Assembly: GCA_034687125.1 (NCBI GenBank)
Contig: JAQGBZ010000122.1
Location: 62,001 to 126,000, forward strand
DNA: 64,000 nucleotides
Direction of reading: 5' to 3'
From: Neelides folsomi
Taxonomy: Eukaryota > Arthropoda > Collembola > Neelipleona > Neelidae
The position numbers were made by a program, and so were the translations under genes. The notes under the pieces are model-generated. The model searched no databases, was not told where the DNA came from, and saw only the letters and a list, made by a program, of their open reading frames with translations. How positions within the stretch are numbered: the stretch's first letter is position 1; every line of letters begins with the position of its first letter. This document shows positions 40,740-60,425 of the stretch, one piece after another.

Positions 40740-41952
40740 ACAATAGGTTGCCCACAGTGTCGCACACCTCTCAACGCCGCGTTTATAGTTAAAAGTTGGA
40801 GGTTTTGTTAATTACTTAACACTTAATAATTAAGGTAGCTAGGTAGTTAGGTAGCTCGCCTACCTCAGAAACAAATCTATTTTAAAAGGATTAACTTTAA
40901 ACTCAAACTCGCAACTCTCACAGAGTTTTAGTTTTTACAATGCAATGCTGAAGTTTATTACACATTCAATATTCAATAAAAATATGATCAGATTTAACGA
41001 AAATGAATTCTTTATTAAATTTTACCAACTATTGAGGATAATTTAAATCAACAATGCTTCCTGGCCCTCTTCCTCTCCCTCTTACAAATCTTTTCGGCAT
41101 TCACGTTCTTTTTATTAAATGCCTTTACACGATTTAAGCTTATTGCATATGGTTTATGTATTGCAAGCTCTAGATGACGTTTCATAAATCCTTGAAGCTA
41201 CTAAAATTAAATTAGAATTATTTAGTAAAGGGAAGAAAATTTTCTATAAAGTGAATTATTAAGATTTATAATATAAAATTACTTTATTTCCTGCTAATCC
41301 ATTATTATAAAACGGATGCTTAATTCCATTTATTTCGGCTAATTCAAATGTCAATGAGAATAAATCTCTTGTTATCCCATAGAATTTTTCGCATATAACT
41401 TTCTAGTGATCTACTAAACATTTCTCTTGTTCGATATTGAATATTGGACGACCTTTATATGCTTCAATTGGGACTTCATTTTTTAATCTTCTTTGTAAAG
41501 ATCTTGCTGAAATATTAAATGTTTGGGCCTGTCTTCGTGACATACCATTTTGGACAATGTCAATCGCATTATTATAAAATTGTATTCTTTTATAACGTTC
41601 TCCCATACTATTAAACTTTAAAATGGTCTTAATAAAACTTAATTTCGCTATAATTGTTTAATTTGAATATTGTAAATATTCAATAAAGAAACATTATCAC
41701 TTTAGTTCTGATGAAAAAAGACGTGAGTGAGTAATGTAATAAACCTTTAGCATTGCATTGGATAAACTAAAACTCTGTGAGAGTTGCGAGTTTGAGTTTA
41801 AAGTTAATCCTTTTAAAATAGATTTTTCTGAGGTAGGCGAGCTAGCTAACTACCTACCTTAATTAGTAAGTGTTATGTAATTAACAAAACCTCCAACTTT
41901 TAAGTATAAGCGCGGCTTTGAGAGGTGTGCGACACTGTGGGCAATTTATTGT
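40740..41952 (-). mobile_element. Decayed pogo/Tigger-like DNA transposon with long inverted repeats
   Basis: Inverted repeats of about 225 bp (40740-40968 and 41733-41952) begin ACAATA and contain TTGCCCACAGTGTCGCACAC. TA dinucleotides flank both ends, as expected for the pogo/Tc1 superfamily. Between them, on the minus strand, is a broken transposase N-terminus (41055-41606). The catalytic DDE half is missing, so this is an internally deleted, inactive copy. Confidence 0.75.
41055..41606 (-). pseudogene. Pogo/Tigger-like transposase N-terminal fragment
   Basis: The reading frame starts at 41606 with a psq-type helix-turn-helix (MSRRQAQTFNISARSLQRRL) and the following KGRPIFNIEQEKCLVDH. A stop interrupts at 41403. 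The same frame then continues through a CENP-B-like second helix-turn-helix region (FYGITRDLFSLTFELAE, NGIKHPF). A GT..AG intron (41201-41282, 82 bp) fits before LQGFMKRHLELAIHKP and SLNRVKAFNKKNVN. A second stop stands where the family normally has tryptophan, just before LQGFMKRH. No DDE domain follows. Both stops mark it as dead. The assignment is from family motifs. Confidence 0.7.
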
Positions 41953-42312
41953 TACTAATCGTAAATAAGTAAGTATATACCTAGGTTCTACGAAATATTA
42001 ATAAATATCATATATAATACGAATTCATGACGATATTGATTTGAAAAAATAAATAATTTAATATTATTAAATATATGTTTTATTCAATCAAGGAAACATC
42101 ATGAAATATTTATAAAGTTTTAATTTTATATTAAATGATAAGATAAAGACTTTTGAATGAAGAGGATCGGAATAACATACCATACATAGCATACTATTAT
42201 TTATGTAATTATACATATTAACCTAAAAATGCATTTAAATAGGGTAAGTTATTATAGATATATATGTAACAAAATTGTAACATTTAAGAATTTCTTCATA
42301 GGCTCCTAGACG

Positions 42313-43216
42313 TTCTGAAAAACAAAATAAAATATTAAAAATTACTCAATAAAAATTGTACTTAACAATATCGTAATTGTATTCATATATAAATATTTCA
42401 AATTACATTCTTCTTGACTTCTCCTTACACATCGGGCCACTTTTCTCTTGAATTCGGTGTAATTTTCTCTCCACTCTTTCTGCAAACGAAATGAAGATAT
42501 GAATATAAAAAATTAATTAAATGTAGAAATTATCGATTAAAAAACTTATAATTGAAGAATAACTCACAGCAGCGTCTACATTAGCGGGACTTTCGTCGTT
42601 GGGATCTGCTAACATGGATATGACTGAGATAAGTATTGTTTCGACAGTATGGACAGGAAGCCAGCGTTCAGACGCTTTCTCATATCCCCATTTGTCATCT
42701 CCTGGCTCATGAAGGATGGAAATGCAAACATCTCCGCTCTTATCAACTGGAAAAATCATCCACAGCATTAAATCCTCATCCATCTTTATAAAATGCCCAT
42801 CGGTGATGTAAATCCAAAATAATTATTATGCTTACTATTAGGATGCCAAATTTCCGTAATGAATTTCATTTTGGGGGGACGAAGAGGGTACTCTCTTGGG
42901 AAATTCAAATGAGCTTTGAAAAAACCTCCCTCGCTGGAAAAAAACCAAATTTAAATTAAAATCTCGTTGAGATAAATTTCATAAATTTGAATTATATTAA
43001 GCTTGAATCATACTAAAGGGTATCTGGAGGTCCAATAATCAACACTTCCCATCGGTAAATATCATTATCATCGATAAGGCCAGCAGAGAAACCTTCGACT
43101 GGGTTCTTGTTCAATTCTGAAAAATGGGAAAAAAGTTTAATTTTGTGTTTAGCCAATGGCGGTCCGTTACCAGTCAGTTGCTTTCGGAGGAGGAGAGACG
43201 ACTGAGGTTCCGACAT
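42313..43216 (-). CDS. UBE2G1: UBE2G1-type ubiquitin-conjugating enzyme E2 (6 exons)
   Basis: Accepts ubiquitin from E1 on a cysteine and passes it to substrates, typically making Lys48 chains. Exons in minus-strand order, all in phase: 43216-43171, 43116-43014, 42933-42836, 42746-42568, 42479-42407, 42314-42313. The product is 166 residues (human UBE2G1 has 170). It starts [20 protein letters not shown], includes [18 protein letters not shown] and the HPN motif (EIWHPN). The catalytic Cys falls at residue 90 in [19 protein letters not shown], whose acidic insert is typical of the UBE2G/UBE2R class. The preferred model ends at SQEE, with TAA split across the last intron. Reading through the weak donor at 42406 would instead add 21 residues and stop at 42342. 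Divergent neighbour: org-1. Confidence 0.92.
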
Positions 43217-45112
43217 TTGATCAGGAAGTCGGGTTTGGGGGTTTTCCGGGCTTCGTCCAACTTGATGATTTTAAAGATTTGAGTCTGACCTGGGAAAATC
43301 GGTGGAGTCAGACGGAGGAGAATGAAGGAGGAATGAGCGAGGTTGTAAATGCACTAACCGCCTCAATGTCCATCTCGACGATTCCCCTACAACACAACCA
43401 AGAGGCCAAATGGAATTCAAAAGATGGCCTCCTCGACTCCTTCAAAACACATCGACACAAACAAACCAAAACGGACAAAAATCATTTTTCCTTCACAACT
43501 TTCCTCCTACTTTATAAAGCAAAAGATTTAGCAAAAAAGCAAAGGCACAAAGCAAACCACAACTACTCAAACGACAATCATACTTATGACTTATGAGATG
43601 AGACCAATTCATTTAAATTATTATCATTTACGTGTTGGTCTGGATGGGAATGACGGGAGGTAAACACTTTCACGTAAATAAGGTGATTGACACAAGTGAA
43701 AATGGGGCATTTTATTGTTTAATGGAATAAGCTTACTTTTAGGTAAAGGTAAACGGTTAATAAACATATTACTTGGCTTTTCTATTGTTGATTTTCTATT
43801 CAATTAGTAAAAATTATAAAAAATATAGTAATGGTTATTTGATATTATAAATTTGGCTATGAATTTGTGTAAATACTTTTACCATTTTAACGACTTAGTT
43901 TAACCATCAAAATTATATATTTATCAAATTTCCGCGGTTAAAAGGATAGATATAATTAAGTTGATTTTTACAAATAATTTTTATAATTCATAATGTTATT
44001 GGATCTTCAATTCAATGACAGTGAGTGTAAAATTCTGTGTAAATATTCTATACAGGTAGACTTATAAGAATATTAATAATGTTAGAGTTTAATTAATTCA
44101 TTTAGAATTGTTCTAATGACGACTCCTATATGCTATGTTAGTACACTTATTAATGTTAATGAATGAGAATAATGTCTGTTGTTATAATGGAAGATCTGAT
44201 TCGATCATTAAATTAAAGTAGAATTTCCACCATGAGCAATTCGCTCATTATATTGAGTGAGTGATATTGATGTTGAGGCCCACGTCCAAGCCCATTTTTT
44301 TCGATAGGATTGCTTTTGAAATTCTTCCTTATTATTCAATTCAATTCAATTAGCTCTATTCGCATTATAAGATGTCATAAATAAAAAATTAGCGATTTTA
44401 CAAGTGTCATAATATTCACTAAAGTGACCTTTCATATTAGACGCTTACTTAACATTAATTCTCTAAATTAGAATAACAATTCCAATTAAAAGTCCATGCA
44501 AAAAACAATAAGAGTTAAAACCATATAAAATCAGAAAGGCTATTTTGTAGCAACCAAGTCTTAAACAGATTATGTTGTATTGATTATATGAAAATGTATC
44601 AAGGAACCAATTCTTGGGTAGAGCGGAACATAATATTCCTACTCGATATCTCAAAGATATAAAGATAAATATATATGTATAATGTAATTAGAACTTTTAG
44701 TATAATGCAAGTAGAAATTAATCCCTTCGCCCTCCACAAAATTTTAATGTATTATTCAATGCTTCGGAGTTCATCAAATTTTAATTTTCGTTTATAAGAT
44801 TTGGAATATAACATTAACTTATTATTAGTCCATTTTAAAAATAATTAAATAATATTCTCAACTATTATTAAAATTATATTGTTAATAATATATATATAGC
44901 AGTAGATATATTTTTGTCATTTTTTAAGCTTAAATATTTCCATCTCATATGAGTGAATATTCTTGATCACATCTTTTATAATGGCTTTGCTCTTGGTGTG
45001 ATTTAAATGAATAGTATTGAATATAAAACTTCTTATTTGATAAATCCCTAATTTTGTGTGGTTTGGGTGAAATTGTATTTTAGCTTATGTAATCTAATAA
45101 TAGTGGAGGGGG
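43217..45112. other. Shared upstream region of divergent UBE2G1-type and org-1 genes
   Basis: About 1.9 kb between the two start codons. It should hold promoter elements for at least the E2 gene, but no clear TATA box or CpG-rich core is apparent. The 146-codon plus-strand frame at 43156-43596 overlaps E2 exon 1 antisense and is not considered a gene. Confidence 0.45.
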
Positions 45113-51083
<5,971 letters not shown>

Positions 51084-54000
51084 GAGATTTAAAATTCTAA
51101 ATCATTTTTAGCCTTTGAACAATTCTTGGAACTTTCATTGGTCCAGGAGTGAGACTGGTCAACAAAATTAAAAAGAGCTTCGGAAACGACCATTAATTGC
51201 TAATATTTAACTAATTGTAATACATCAACATTTAAATTAGGATTTTCAGAAACATTCTTAATAATCAATCAATAATCAATTGAAAAATCTAATGGAGATT
51301 AAGCTATTTGTGTTGGTATGTTACTTATAAATACATAGCAAATATAAGGATAAAAACCTTAGGAAATAAAAATTATTCGTAATTAATATTTTCCCATTTT
51401 CACCCAATCACTACTTAAATACTTACCATTAGTATATACCAATACATACTTAATACATGTACCATAATATAGACTAAAGTTTCATCATCTTGAATATGTT
51501 TAAGTTGACAACTTTTGATTAATTACTGTTACTGAGTATTTAAATGCCATATTATAGAGTATATTACATATATAATAAATACATCTCCGAGTACTTGTAT
51601 ATATGTATTTAATTATTAATTTAATTACATATTCCTTACTAATAAGATTAATAAATAAATATTTAAATCTAATTAATATCTTTTTACACAACCATTGATC
51701 TTTTGAAATCAAGGCATGTGTAGATTATAGTTATGTACATGTGTACTTAACCAATTCGGATTAATTAATACCAAAATACCTACCCGATTTGAAAATTATT
51801 CTTTTTGATTTATTTGTATATAAAATGTAATATTCGTATAATAAGTGTGTAAATGTATACATAAATATATACAATTACACATCTTTATATATACATTAGT
51901 ATATTAGATTATAAAACTTGTATTGGGTTAGTTGAGGAAAAAATTTATATGCATTTAGACCATGCATACCATATATTGTCGATTATACATAGTAAATATG
52001 TGCAATGAAAAGTATTGAAAATGGTAAATACAAGTTTTTTTAGTTTTATTATTAGTTTAATCAACATTGGGATCGGGTTTTTAAAGCTGGGAACAAATGA
52101 AGGTCTGAATTACTTTAAATGGACAAAATTGTAATGTTATATTACAACGCAAGTTTAAGTGAACTTACTATACAAGTACTTTATATCTATAATAATATAA
52201 AGGATATTCAATAAGGAAATTAAATAACTTATTTTGTATTTCAACATTTTCCGAATATAATACATGTACAGGTAGTACATAAATACCTATAAGTGCATTA
52301 TAAAAATACTTACTTTTGTGAAAGATTTATAATTCTTCGACATCTTTGTACGTATTTATAATCGAATTTATGATAAAATGTGAGTGTGAATTGTAAAGTT
52401 TATAAAAATTTGAACAAAAGTTAATATGAAATTACCTTTGTAATTTACTTGTATTTATTTGTGTTTAAAAGTAGATTTAAAAGGCATGCAATGAAATTCC
52501 TTAATTTTATTACAATTAAAACTTGTACAATATAGAATATGAATATAAATGAAATGAAGATTGTTAATAAATGTAAATGTACAATAAAGAATACATAATT
52601 TGTCAAACTACGATGACGCATTCAAATAAAGAGCTTTCTATGTCTTGTAATTTTCACCTTCAAATTTCCATTCTCATCCATAGTATCTATAGTATCCATC
52701 CATAGTATCTAAAACAATTTCATTTTTATATAATAATAATTATAATTTATTATAGTTTTGTTAAACCGTCGTCTAATGAGAGATTCATAAGTGATGTTGA
52801 GATTTGTGAAATTTGACAATTCCTTGGTGTGAAGATAAGACAAAGGATTTGCAACGGTTGAGTTGGCTCGTTAGACGGATAGTAAAAGCTTAGTTGTTGG
52901 GTTTGCCAAGGATTCTCCCCACATTATATACTTATTATGCTCTCTGAAGAGATAGTGAGGTGGAATAGTTAAAATTAGAAACCCTGCATTCCACCACCAG
53001 AGTAATCCTCATTTAGAACATTACACTCTCATTCTATCTTCCCTACTAATGACTCTATTATGGGCTACATCTGTGACTCCCTTCGTCCGCATTAAGGACC
53101 ACAATGAAGAGCGACAGCTCATCAATTACATTCAAATCACGATTATTCCAAATACATTTGATAGGACAAACGAAACCAAAAAGCGACCAATACAATTCTT
53201 CACACAAATTGAAACATTAATCATACACTCATCATGATACAGAAAACTGAATATGTTAATTCTGAAACTTTCCATGTTTAACAATTGAATGGAATTGCAT
53301 TCAGGGCAATTAACATATCTTTTTTGTCAAAAATTAGAATTTATTTTGTATTTATGGAATATGTGTAATTTCTATATGCTTGGATGTATTTTATTTAGTT
53401 GAAGTGTAAAGGGGTTTGGTTTGGTTTTTATGAGTTTCTCTCACCCTCCGTCGATGGTTGAGGAGGTCTTAATAAAATAATGTTTTTCTAAGAGAAGTCT
53501 GGAGGTTGGTGAAGGAGGGGCAAAGACACGTGGATCATTTCCTTTCACCTAAGTACACAATTTAGACGGGATCCTGGCAATAAATTGGCCAAAAGTAAAT
53601 ATCCTGAGAAGGGCGAGGAAAACGATATAAAACTTTGTGTTTTTTTCAACGGAAAACCGCATAAATTTCGGCTTCAGAATGATGAATAAGAAGATCTCTA
53701 CACCGCAATTGTATCTTTTATTTCCGGACTCATTTCCAAAAGAAACACCTTCAAACTCCCGACTCCCCTTTTCTTCTTACAATTGTGGATTCATGGAGTG
53801 AGGGCTTTAAAAGTTAAGAAATTATGTTAAACTTTATGGTCCATCTCCTTTCCACAAACCCAAAGCGAAACATCCTCCCTTGTCCCATTCATACATTCAT
53901 AATACATCAGACAGGCTTAAATTTGTATGTATACAATATATCTAACATGTCACTGGTTAAGCGTCATGATTTGAAAATATAAAAGTAGGCATAAGGTATA

Positions 54001-57000
54001 ATTGTATATGTAATACATATTATTATGTATAAGTTAATGTATAGTTTTTAGTTCCATTTGGATAAAAATGAATCATAATTATGAAATTACCTTTAGAACA
54101 TTAATCCAATTATTTGAACTTTTAAGAAAATGAAAAGAAAATGAAAAAAGGGTGTTTTAACTTGTTGGGTATAAAAAATATATGCAAGCTGAGGGTTTAT
54201 TTTCTCCAGCAAGGAAGTTTGACAGTGAGACACTGACGGAGAATGATTAGGAAAAATCCCCGACTCCCCATTTCTACTCACAAACTTAAAAGTAAGTCCG
54301 AAATCAGATATGTTCTCAACTTCTTCTCACAACCACTCAGGACAAATCAATCAAGTAATATTTATATTCACTTCATGAAATGAACACCATAAGGAAAACG
54401 AGTTTATAAAATAATATAAGAAAAATCTATATACAAACCATTAGTACATATTATCATACTATTCTTGTTTAAAGTGTAATTAATAAAGAATATTCCAATA
54501 AAGAACCGTCACATTTACTTTCTCACCCTGAAGTCATTGAGAAGGATGTGAATGTAAAGAAATAAGGATGGAGTAATAGATATATTAACTAAGGGTGTTT
54601 GTGGGGCGGATCGGTTGAAGGGCCATTGAAAGTGTAAGGAAGGGAGAGTTAACTAATAGCTTCCACATTTTCATCCCAAGATTGGAACCAAAGTGAAGGA
54701 GAATGGCAGGAGCCGGAGAACCGATGGACCGGAGCGAACATATATGTAAGATCATAAAATATATTAAGAGAAATTAATATGATCCACATTGACTCATTGT
54801 GAGATCTATTTATGTAGATCTATCTATTTAAAATAATATAGCGTGTGTGTAATATTTAAATACTAATGGTAATAATTTGCTTAAGTAGATCTTTGAATAA
54901 ATCAATTTTGGTATATTAGGTTAACTTGAGGAAGTAAAGGGTCTTTTAAGGAAGTGTTTTTAGGTTTAGCCGTGTGAGGAGAGTCATTAGAATAGGCACA
55001 CGCAGGTTTTGGTGGGTCATTTGAGAACCCCCCACTGGGCTTCTACTCACACACTACCCATTTCATACAACTTTGGGGTAAAGTTACAAAGATACATTTC
55101 TCCTTCTTCTATTACAATGGGCATGTCTTAATGAAAACATTAGTTTAACATGGATTAGTCAGGAAATTGTCCCTCATTCATCAAAGGGAACATTGGGGTG
55201 GAACAATCATTTTCTTTCTTACTTATTTACAGCCTTTAAATGTTCTGGTATTTATTTCTGAACCTCGTTTTATTACAGATTCAACATGTGTTCCGTATTG
55301 GGCTCTACATATGAAGAGAACGAGGAGAATGAAAATTGATCTCAACATACAAAAGATATTTAATGATTTCTAAACAACGATAAAAATTCATAAAATATTG
55401 ATTGGAATCCGAGGGAGAATATTTTAGAGCGACATTTGGATTTTTAAACAATTTGTCAATGAATATTTTATAAGGAGGATTTTGAAAGCTTGACATTTAA
55501 GAAAGACAAATTAAATTTTTGAAAGAGGGAGGAAGCAAGGAATTGTGTCCATTTCGACATTTGGGTTTCAAGTTAAGTCAACAGAGTCAGACGTAAGTAA
55601 ATTACTCTTTGGGAGTTTGGGATGATTATTGGAGTTACACAGGATGTCCAATGAAAATGGCTTCGCAACCATATTCAACATCTCACTCGACAAGTTCAGA
55701 GTTCATTCAAAGTTTCCTTTAGCTCCATTATTATTCAGCTCCTATTTACTTAAACAAAAGGCGTAAGAGGAGAACCAAATAACCAAGATATATGTAAAAT
55801 GTAGGATGTGTGCGATGTAATGCAAGAACGTCTCACATGATTAATACAGATATTTAAATACACAAACATGCTTTTTAAATTTATATTGAATATAAAAATA
55901 TTGTAGTGCACATATTCACTATAATACATAAAAATTTCTATGGATTTCCATATCATTGTTCAGTTATTAAGTGAATAGTTTGTATATGAAGTAATTTAAA
56001 ACTCACTTGAGATTAAATGTAAAATTCAAAGACTGCATTAAAAGGAGTTAAGAATTTAAATTTTAATCGGATGTTTGAAATTTAAATGATTAAATTGTCC
56101 ATAAATCAATAAGTGAAAATTAATGGCCTATAAATTTTAAAGATAAATTAGTTGTAAATACCATTTTTCTCATTAGTTGATGAGAGTAGTAGCGAGTTGT
56201 TATTTCCAACTACAGAATTTTGTTTATTGTCTCAGAGCATTTCAAAGCCAGATCGGATACTTCTGCTTTTTGTTGAACTTTTACCCTTACGAATAAATAA
56301 AAGAGACAAGGAGAAACTAATTAATCATGTCAGGGATTTTGAGGAAAAATCTTTTAGAAATAATTTCTGGAATATTCTCAGAAGCATTGTAAATAAGTAT
56401 GTAGTTAAAGTTATAATCGACAACTCTAGAAATCAACATTAATAGAAAGAATAAAAGTATCAATGCCGTGTTTACATAATATTATAGGTATGGTCATCTT
56501 TCTGGTATATTTCACTTGAAAGAGATAGGAAGACGATTAAGACGCAGAACATTGCATTATCCCAAGGAAAACATTTCCATTTGTGAATCCATATGACCAC
56601 TCAATGAAAAACTATTTTATTTTTAATGGAATTGAGTTGTAAATTGAAGGTGTGACTTTGGTAGTAGAACTCGTTTATCTTTCATCGTTGGCGTAATTCA
56701 TCAGTCAGGGATAGTCAAGCCGGTCATAATTTATCATGAAAAAGCACAGGATAAGTACAACTGGTACAACCAGGCTCATATTTTCCATCCCCCCATACGA
56801 AACACTTGAAACTCAACTAAATATATGAAATATATTTTATACATGTACACATATATACATACAATACATGTTAATATAATCTTAAATAATGTTAAATATA
56901 TATTAAATGTGTAGTTATGTAAGTAGGTATGTTTATATGTTACGTATGTTGTATTTCTGGTTAAACACTAGTTATATAATATTATGTAACCATCGTTGTT

Positions 57001-57439
57001 GATATTGGTGTATGTAATAGGTATATGTAATATATATTTAAATGTTTCTTTTTCTGTGGAAATCTTATCTTCTTTCCCGGATCGTTTTCTTTTTTAAAAG
57101 AATATATCTGTTGGATGTTGTTGTCATCGCCTCGGAAGTCCGGCCACCAAATCCCAGTTGCTTTCCCACCCTCAAACATTAAGTTAAAATCCACAGTCAA
57201 TGAAGGGGATTTCTTTCCCTTTGACCCGCCTTCCTCATCGCTCATCCAAATCTCACAATTTTCATGTAAAATCACAAATCTTAACCAAACCACGAACTCA
57301 CTCAAAACGGTTAAAAAACAACCATCTCACAATTTTTCACAATTTCACAATTTATTTTCATCTGACTCACTTTTATATTATTTTTTACTATAGATTATAG
57401 TTTCATTAATACCTTATAGGTATATACGTAGAGTACATA
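51084..57439. other. Gene-poor intergenic sequence
   Basis: Very AT-rich to about 52.7 kb (probably including the org-1 3' UTR), then mixed composition. No open frame matches a family I recognise. A short ATG-to-donor stretch near 54703 (MAGAGEPMDRSEH, then GTAAGA) could be a first exon, but no partner exon was found. Confidence 0.45.
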
Positions 57440-58016
57440 CATGTAGGGCCATAAGTATCTTTCCTTTTTTAATCAGCTCGTATCTCTTTTAATCTTTAAC
57501 CAATTTTTCTAACATTTGTCAATGGTAATGCTTATATATTATATAATATATTCAATAATATTATTTTGGCACTCGAGCTCCATCAGCTTCGAGGCAGCGT
57601 TGCAAACGCAAACAAATGGCAGCTTCACATCCACGTTTGCACATAGCAACCTGAATTTATGCAAACGCTTCGACTATTCCAGCCTGATTTCATCAAGTGT
57701 TGATGGAATCTTGGCGTAAACCTTGCTTTTGACAAAACCCCATAAAAAGAAGTCCAAGAGAGTGAGATCTGGAGAGCGTGGAGGACATGGAAAAGCGCCT
57801 CGTCGGACCCCGTCCTATCCATCGCGTTCCAAACTTCGCGCTTTCTCAAAGAAAAGTAGCTGTCGTTTATTTGGGCTTTGACCAAAACAGTCTTTAGTTT
57901 GCTTCATTGTTGATGAATATATTTAACACAAATCGCCGATGTTTAAAGATTTTTATCTTTAATCGCATTAAAATGGTTGCCCATTAAAAAAAGAAAGATA
58001 CTTATGGCCCTCCCTG
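57440..58016 (-). mobile_element. Internally deleted Tc1/mariner-like transposon
   Basis: Inverted ends share AGGGCCATAAGTATCTTTC (left start CATGTAGGGCC, right start CAGGGAGGGCC on the minus strand), with TA directly outside each end (57438-57439 and 58017-58018). Total length is 577 bp, less than half of a full mariner. The interior keeps only the transposase C-terminal part on the minus strand. Confidence 0.8.
57571..57892 (-). pseudogene. Mariner-like transposase C-terminal fragment
   Basis: One minus-strand frame reads PPRSPDLTLLDFFLWG followed by FVKSKVYAKIPSTLDEIRLE, the conserved region around the last catalytic acid of Tc1/mariner transposases. Further on, in another frame, RLQRCLEADGAR matches the family's C-terminus. 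Stops and frame changes break it, and the N-terminal DNA-binding and first catalytic parts are gone. Confidence 0.72.
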
Positions 58017-60425
58017 TACATAACATACATTTAACAACAATATGTATCCTATTAACATAAATTTAACATATACTATATATGTTACATATTAATTACAGTT
58101 TATAATTAAATATTAGTAATTTTAATAGATTATATGATAGAACATAAACGTATTGAGAAATGAAACGAATAGTATGATAATGATAATATATGAAATGTTC
58201 CTATTATATTAGGGGAATAAGAAACTAAAAAAATATTTTGAGAAAATGGTGTTATGTAATTGGATAATTTTAAGTATCCATATTTTCCGAACGATTAATT
58301 TTGAAGAGGAAGGGAGGGGATTGTGGTCATTTGTTTTGGGTTGAGGAAAAGGTTCTTGGCCACCCAAATGGATCTTGAAGTGAATTTGAACTAGGAGGAT
58401 TTTCCTCGTTTTTCAAATAGAACAAATTCTCTTCCAGATCTTCTTTCCTTCCTTATTTTTGAACGGAAGTTTGTGAAAAATTTTCGAGTCCTTCAATTGA
58501 TTCATTTCCGAGTCCAAGCCCACTTCTCCCATAAATAGTAACGAGGTTATGATAATAAAAAAGAATTTCCCTCTCCCATCTTGGAATCTCGGAACGTGAT
58601 GGGAATGGGTGAGGAAATTGAGATGTCCTCAAATCATATAGAACTCCTTGTAGTATTTATTTCCTGGCATCCGAGGTAAAATCAGGGATTGGGTCTTGGA
58701 ATTTACGACTCCCTGATGGAAATAATGAGAACTGTGTAAAATAATAGATTTGGGAAACTTTGGAGTTCTGTCCTACGTGTGTGTATAATGTAGGATTTAC
58801 GATGGGTTAGTTATGGGTTCCTACTAATGGTTTACAACTCTTCGTCTCTCCCTCTCAGGTTTCACTCACATTTGAAGGGTTGGTTGGATGATGAAGAGGG
58901 TCTCTACCAATAATCGGGAAATAGTAATAATGGCCACCCATTTAATACAAAAAAACTCCGTTCCCATCCGATTCCTCAAATATCCATTTCCAGATGAACA
59001 AGTGGCGATAAATTAAAAGCCTTCTGTAAACATAAAATTCTGTTTAGATCTCCTTCCATTCTCCTCCACCCAACCCACCCAGATTGTACAAATTAGTTGT
59101 TTATCCTTTCCCCATCCCACCCATGTCCTAATTGCAAGAACACTATATTTGGATTCAATTGGAGTCCTCTTCAGGGTGTCTGTGGTGTGTCCCAAGCTGG
59201 GTGAGGAGTTTGAGGAAATTCTCTTCGACCTCCTTGAGAGGAGTTGAGAAAGAGTGTGTTCGGCCTATTAGAGATCCCCTTTGGGCTTGAGCAAAGAAAA
59301 CCCTCATGAATCTGTCGTCGAAAAAGATATTGAGTTGGGAACTCGGAGTAACGACAGATTATTTCATCGCGAGCAAGCAACTGAGAAAACTTGCGCTGGT
59401 CGCTCAAGTTTACTCCACCAAGAGAAAAAGACAGCTGTTTACACTGCCCAGGTTTTTTTCACCTAAAGGCACTTTTACGGATCCTCCAAGGGCTTCAGGA
59501 TCCTTACCAAATTCACAATAAACCCAATCGGCACAACACACACTTCAACATTCACACTTAAAAATCGAAATACCATGATACTTATTTTATTATTCTCATT
59601 CTTAATCAGTAATTAAATACATAATGCTGGGATTAAGTTGACGCTTATTGTTAGTAAACTTGTAAACCAATTGTAGAGTACCTATTCGATTTCTTGGGTA
59701 TTTATTTGTATTTTAGTATAAGATGAGAAAAATGCAATCAAGTTAGATAAACATTTGATGGATGATTAAAAGTAACCAGAAATTGATATAAGATATATAT
59801 ATACAATTCATTCTCATAAACATGTAATAAAAATTGGCTTATTAAAAGTAATGACTACATGCATATGTGAGTACTTTGATTTGATGTAACGTTGAATAAT
59901 TTGAAAATAAAAAACCATTTAGACATCGTGGCCTCTTATGGATTTGTCCAGCAATGCCTATGTTATGCTTCTTTGTTAATTATAATACAAATTGCTTCAA
60001 TGTCAGTTCTTATGTACTGCAATTACAGTTTGCAAAAAACCGCAATCCTATCTGTGTACTTTAATAATGTAACTATCTATGTATTATATTATAAGTGAGA
60101 ATTGGGGTGAATTTAAGCAATGCAATGAAGTAATAGGGAAATGCAAATGCATTGAAAGTTCTATGGAATGGAAAAAACCGCTGTGCTTGCCACCTATTGT
60201 CACAAAATACAAATAATTATAAAAGTTGAAATGAACAGCGCTGAATTCAACATCGGATGGAGAAAATATTCGAACGAAAGATTTTTGAAACTCAAAACTT
60301 AAACTTTCTGCAAACTTTCGCTGAAAAGGAGAACCCAATAAAGTTCTCGTGTTAATTGCAATTAAAACTTATCAAATAGTATATTTTAATACAATTAAAT
60401 TAGTTAACTCGAATCTACTTTAATT
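58017..60425. other. Intergenic sequence upstream of ESS2
   Basis: No recognised gene. A GC-richer patch (59010-59520) is open in several frames on both strands without any family motif. AT-rich sequence directly precedes the ESS2 start. Confidence 0.45.

Noticed and set aside
43156-43596. 146-codon plus-strand frame
   Set aside because: It is antisense to exon 1 and the upstream region of the UBE2G1-type gene, whose protein match is clear.
54703-54747. Possible first exon (ATG to GTAAGA donor)
   Set aside because: No downstream exon with compatible phase was found before ESS2. Too short to support on its own.
59281-59521. Overlapping open frames in a GC-richer patch upstream of ESS2
   Set aside because: Several frames on both strands are open at once and none shows a known motif.
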